Of a stretch of DNA of 21,769 nucleotides, positions 20,890 through 21,769 are shown piece after piece. The stretch's first letter is position 1; each line of letters starts with the position of its first letter. A model generated the notes under the pieces. It made no database searches. It saw only the letters and a program-made list of their open reading frames with translations, and had not been told where the DNA came from. The position numbers were made by a program, and so were the translations under genes. Origin of the DNA: Obelidium mucronatum (lineage: Eukaryota; Chytridiomycota; Chytridiomycetes; Chytridiales; Chytriomycetaceae); the NCBI GenBank assembly GCA_025765595.1, contig JAIVFH010000409.1, forward strand, positions 1 to 21,769. The letters run 5' to 3'.

Positions 20890-21769
20890 GACAACTTTTT
20901 AGGATTCACTGGAATCACTTCTGAATTCGGACGCGTGCCGAAAGCCAGTTTCGGACAGTGTTCATTGCTATTACTGTTGTGCTTCAAAGAAGTTCCCGTG
21001 GCGGCGGCGGCGGTGGGCCATGATTGGAATTCATCGATTTCCTGCAAAGACTTTCTCATTTCAAGTTTCTCGGCGACTTTGATTCGATGCAAGTTTATAA
21101 CTTGAGTAACGTGATCGATTCCTATCCCGTATTGTAGTGTTTTCGGGATGCAGTCCAGGCCCAGGGTTGAGGTTATGTTTTTATCGTAAACATCTAAAAA
21201 AAAAGGAGGGGTTGGTTTTTAAATACAAAGGGGGAGTTGTTTTTCAAACCGTAGTCATCTGTTGTGTCTGGCGGCGGGAGCTTCATTGTAAACACTTTTC
21301 GTAAACGAAATGTACCACTCAAAGCGATACTGTCCAGACATCTGAATGTTTGCCCTTTGAATGTATCCCCGACCTTTTTTTTTTGTTGTTGTGTGGTAGA
21401 ATATATTCAGTTGAATTAACCTTGAGAACCGATTCACTCCTGCCCACCAAACTTAAGAGATCGAAGCATAGATTTAGCCACTTTTTTTTAACAGGAACGC
21501 CAAAAAAAAGAAGCAGATTTCAGTTGAATAGTAAAGAGAAGGTAAATCGATTTATAAAAAAAAGTGTGTGGTTTACCACCCCGCGTTTCAGAAAACCAAG
21601 CGGTAGCGTCACATGCAAAGCTGTGTTTTTCGTCTCTTTTGCGGCAGTTGAGATGAAGAAGCGTCGTTTGCTTTGGTTCAAGTCGCTGACGCTGGAAAAC
21701 GGCAAAATATAGTCCCGTTCTTAAAATAAACCATCTCTTTCAAAAAAGCATCCAATCATACCAAAGCTC
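20886..21769 (-). CDS. Unrecognised protein, 5'-truncated by window end
   Basis: Reconstructed exons on the minus strand are about 21719-21580 (or to 21577), 21480-21421, 21373-21250 and 21193-20886. The last three joins (introns of 47 and 56 bp) are phase-consistent and give continuous sequence: WLNLCFDLLSLVGRSESVLK, VGDTFKGQTFRCLD, FRLRKVFTMKLPPPD, LGLDCIPKTLQYGIGIDHV, then a helix RIKVAEKLEMRKSLQEIDEF, an Ala4 tract and a polar tail ending PVNPKKLS. The first exon encodes RRFFISTAAKETKNTALHV, probably beta-strand-rich. The upstream joins (introns of about 96-99 and 42 bp) are weak. The order of two beta-rich pieces followed by a helix looks like a folded domain, but I recognise no family. 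The stop TGA overlaps the ATG of the next gene. See the finding on possible fusion. Confidence 0.6.
20895..20974 (-). other. Candidate intron fusing the two minus-strand genes
   Basis: A minus-strand GTAATA donor at 20974 and an AAAAAG acceptor ending at 20895 would remove 80 bp containing the stop of the upstream frame. It would join phase 1 to the frame of the downstream gene (CAC AAC A + TT GTC ATG). This is a hypothesis, competing with an ATGA overlap of two separate genes. Confidence 0.4.

Noticed and set aside
1..21769. CRISPR arrays, tRNA/rRNA genes, bacterial operons or transposon ends
   Set aside because: I saw no regularly spaced repeats, no tRNA-like cloverleaf or rRNA sequence, no transposase or integrase frame, and gene structure is plainly spliced eukaryotic.

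Overview
The window is eukaryotic nuclear DNA. Genes are on both strands, and most open frames only join up through short GT-AG introns of about 42-99 bp, mostly 47-80. Homopolymer runs (T35, A19, T24) sit in or beside introns, and the spacers are short. A compact, intron-containing genome of this style fits an early-diverging zoosporic (chytrid-like) fungus. That is an inference from gene structure and general look; no marker gene fixes the taxon.

Layout, left to right. (1) 1-871 (+): the 3' part of a gene whose first visible residues fit the end of a TIR domain, including its S-x2-C-x2-E signature, with an unfamiliar C-terminal domain and an apparent 1-bp frameshift near 757-760. (2) 1050-2997 (+): a four-exon atypical short-chain dehydrogenase/reductase with a four-cysteine zinc-ribbon-like N-terminal motif. 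(3) 3076-3750 (-): a single-exon, strikingly GC-rich NAD(P)-binding (NmrA/SDR-like) protein. (4) 4047-7247 (-): a three-exon gene for a membrane-anchored cyclophilin with a long C-terminal array of eight LPDGK-type half repeats. (5) 7404-18578 (+): three tandem paralogues, each six exons and about 1,060-1,160 residues, of a coiled-coil/disordered protein family I do not recognise. (6) 18644-20889 (-): an acidic, disordered protein gene tail-to-tail with the third paralogue. (7) 20886-21769 (-): a 5'-truncated gene whose stop codon overlaps the start of gene 6, so 6 and 7 may be one gene.

The most interesting item is the tandem triplet. The three proteins share an N-terminal KNGKEMWSRE block, a long helical core, a disordered Ser/Arg-rich stretch with small conserved islands, a KKP module and a C-terminal RPWS motif. 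Three intron positions are shared and the others differ, which gives a readable duplication history. RRxS (PKA-type) motifs recur in the low-complexity parts. The second notable item is the single-pass cyclophilin with its repeat tail, which starts head-to-head with the first paralogue from a 156-bp spacer. Exon joins were made by hand from frame continuity, splice signals and paralogue alignment. No expression evidence was available.
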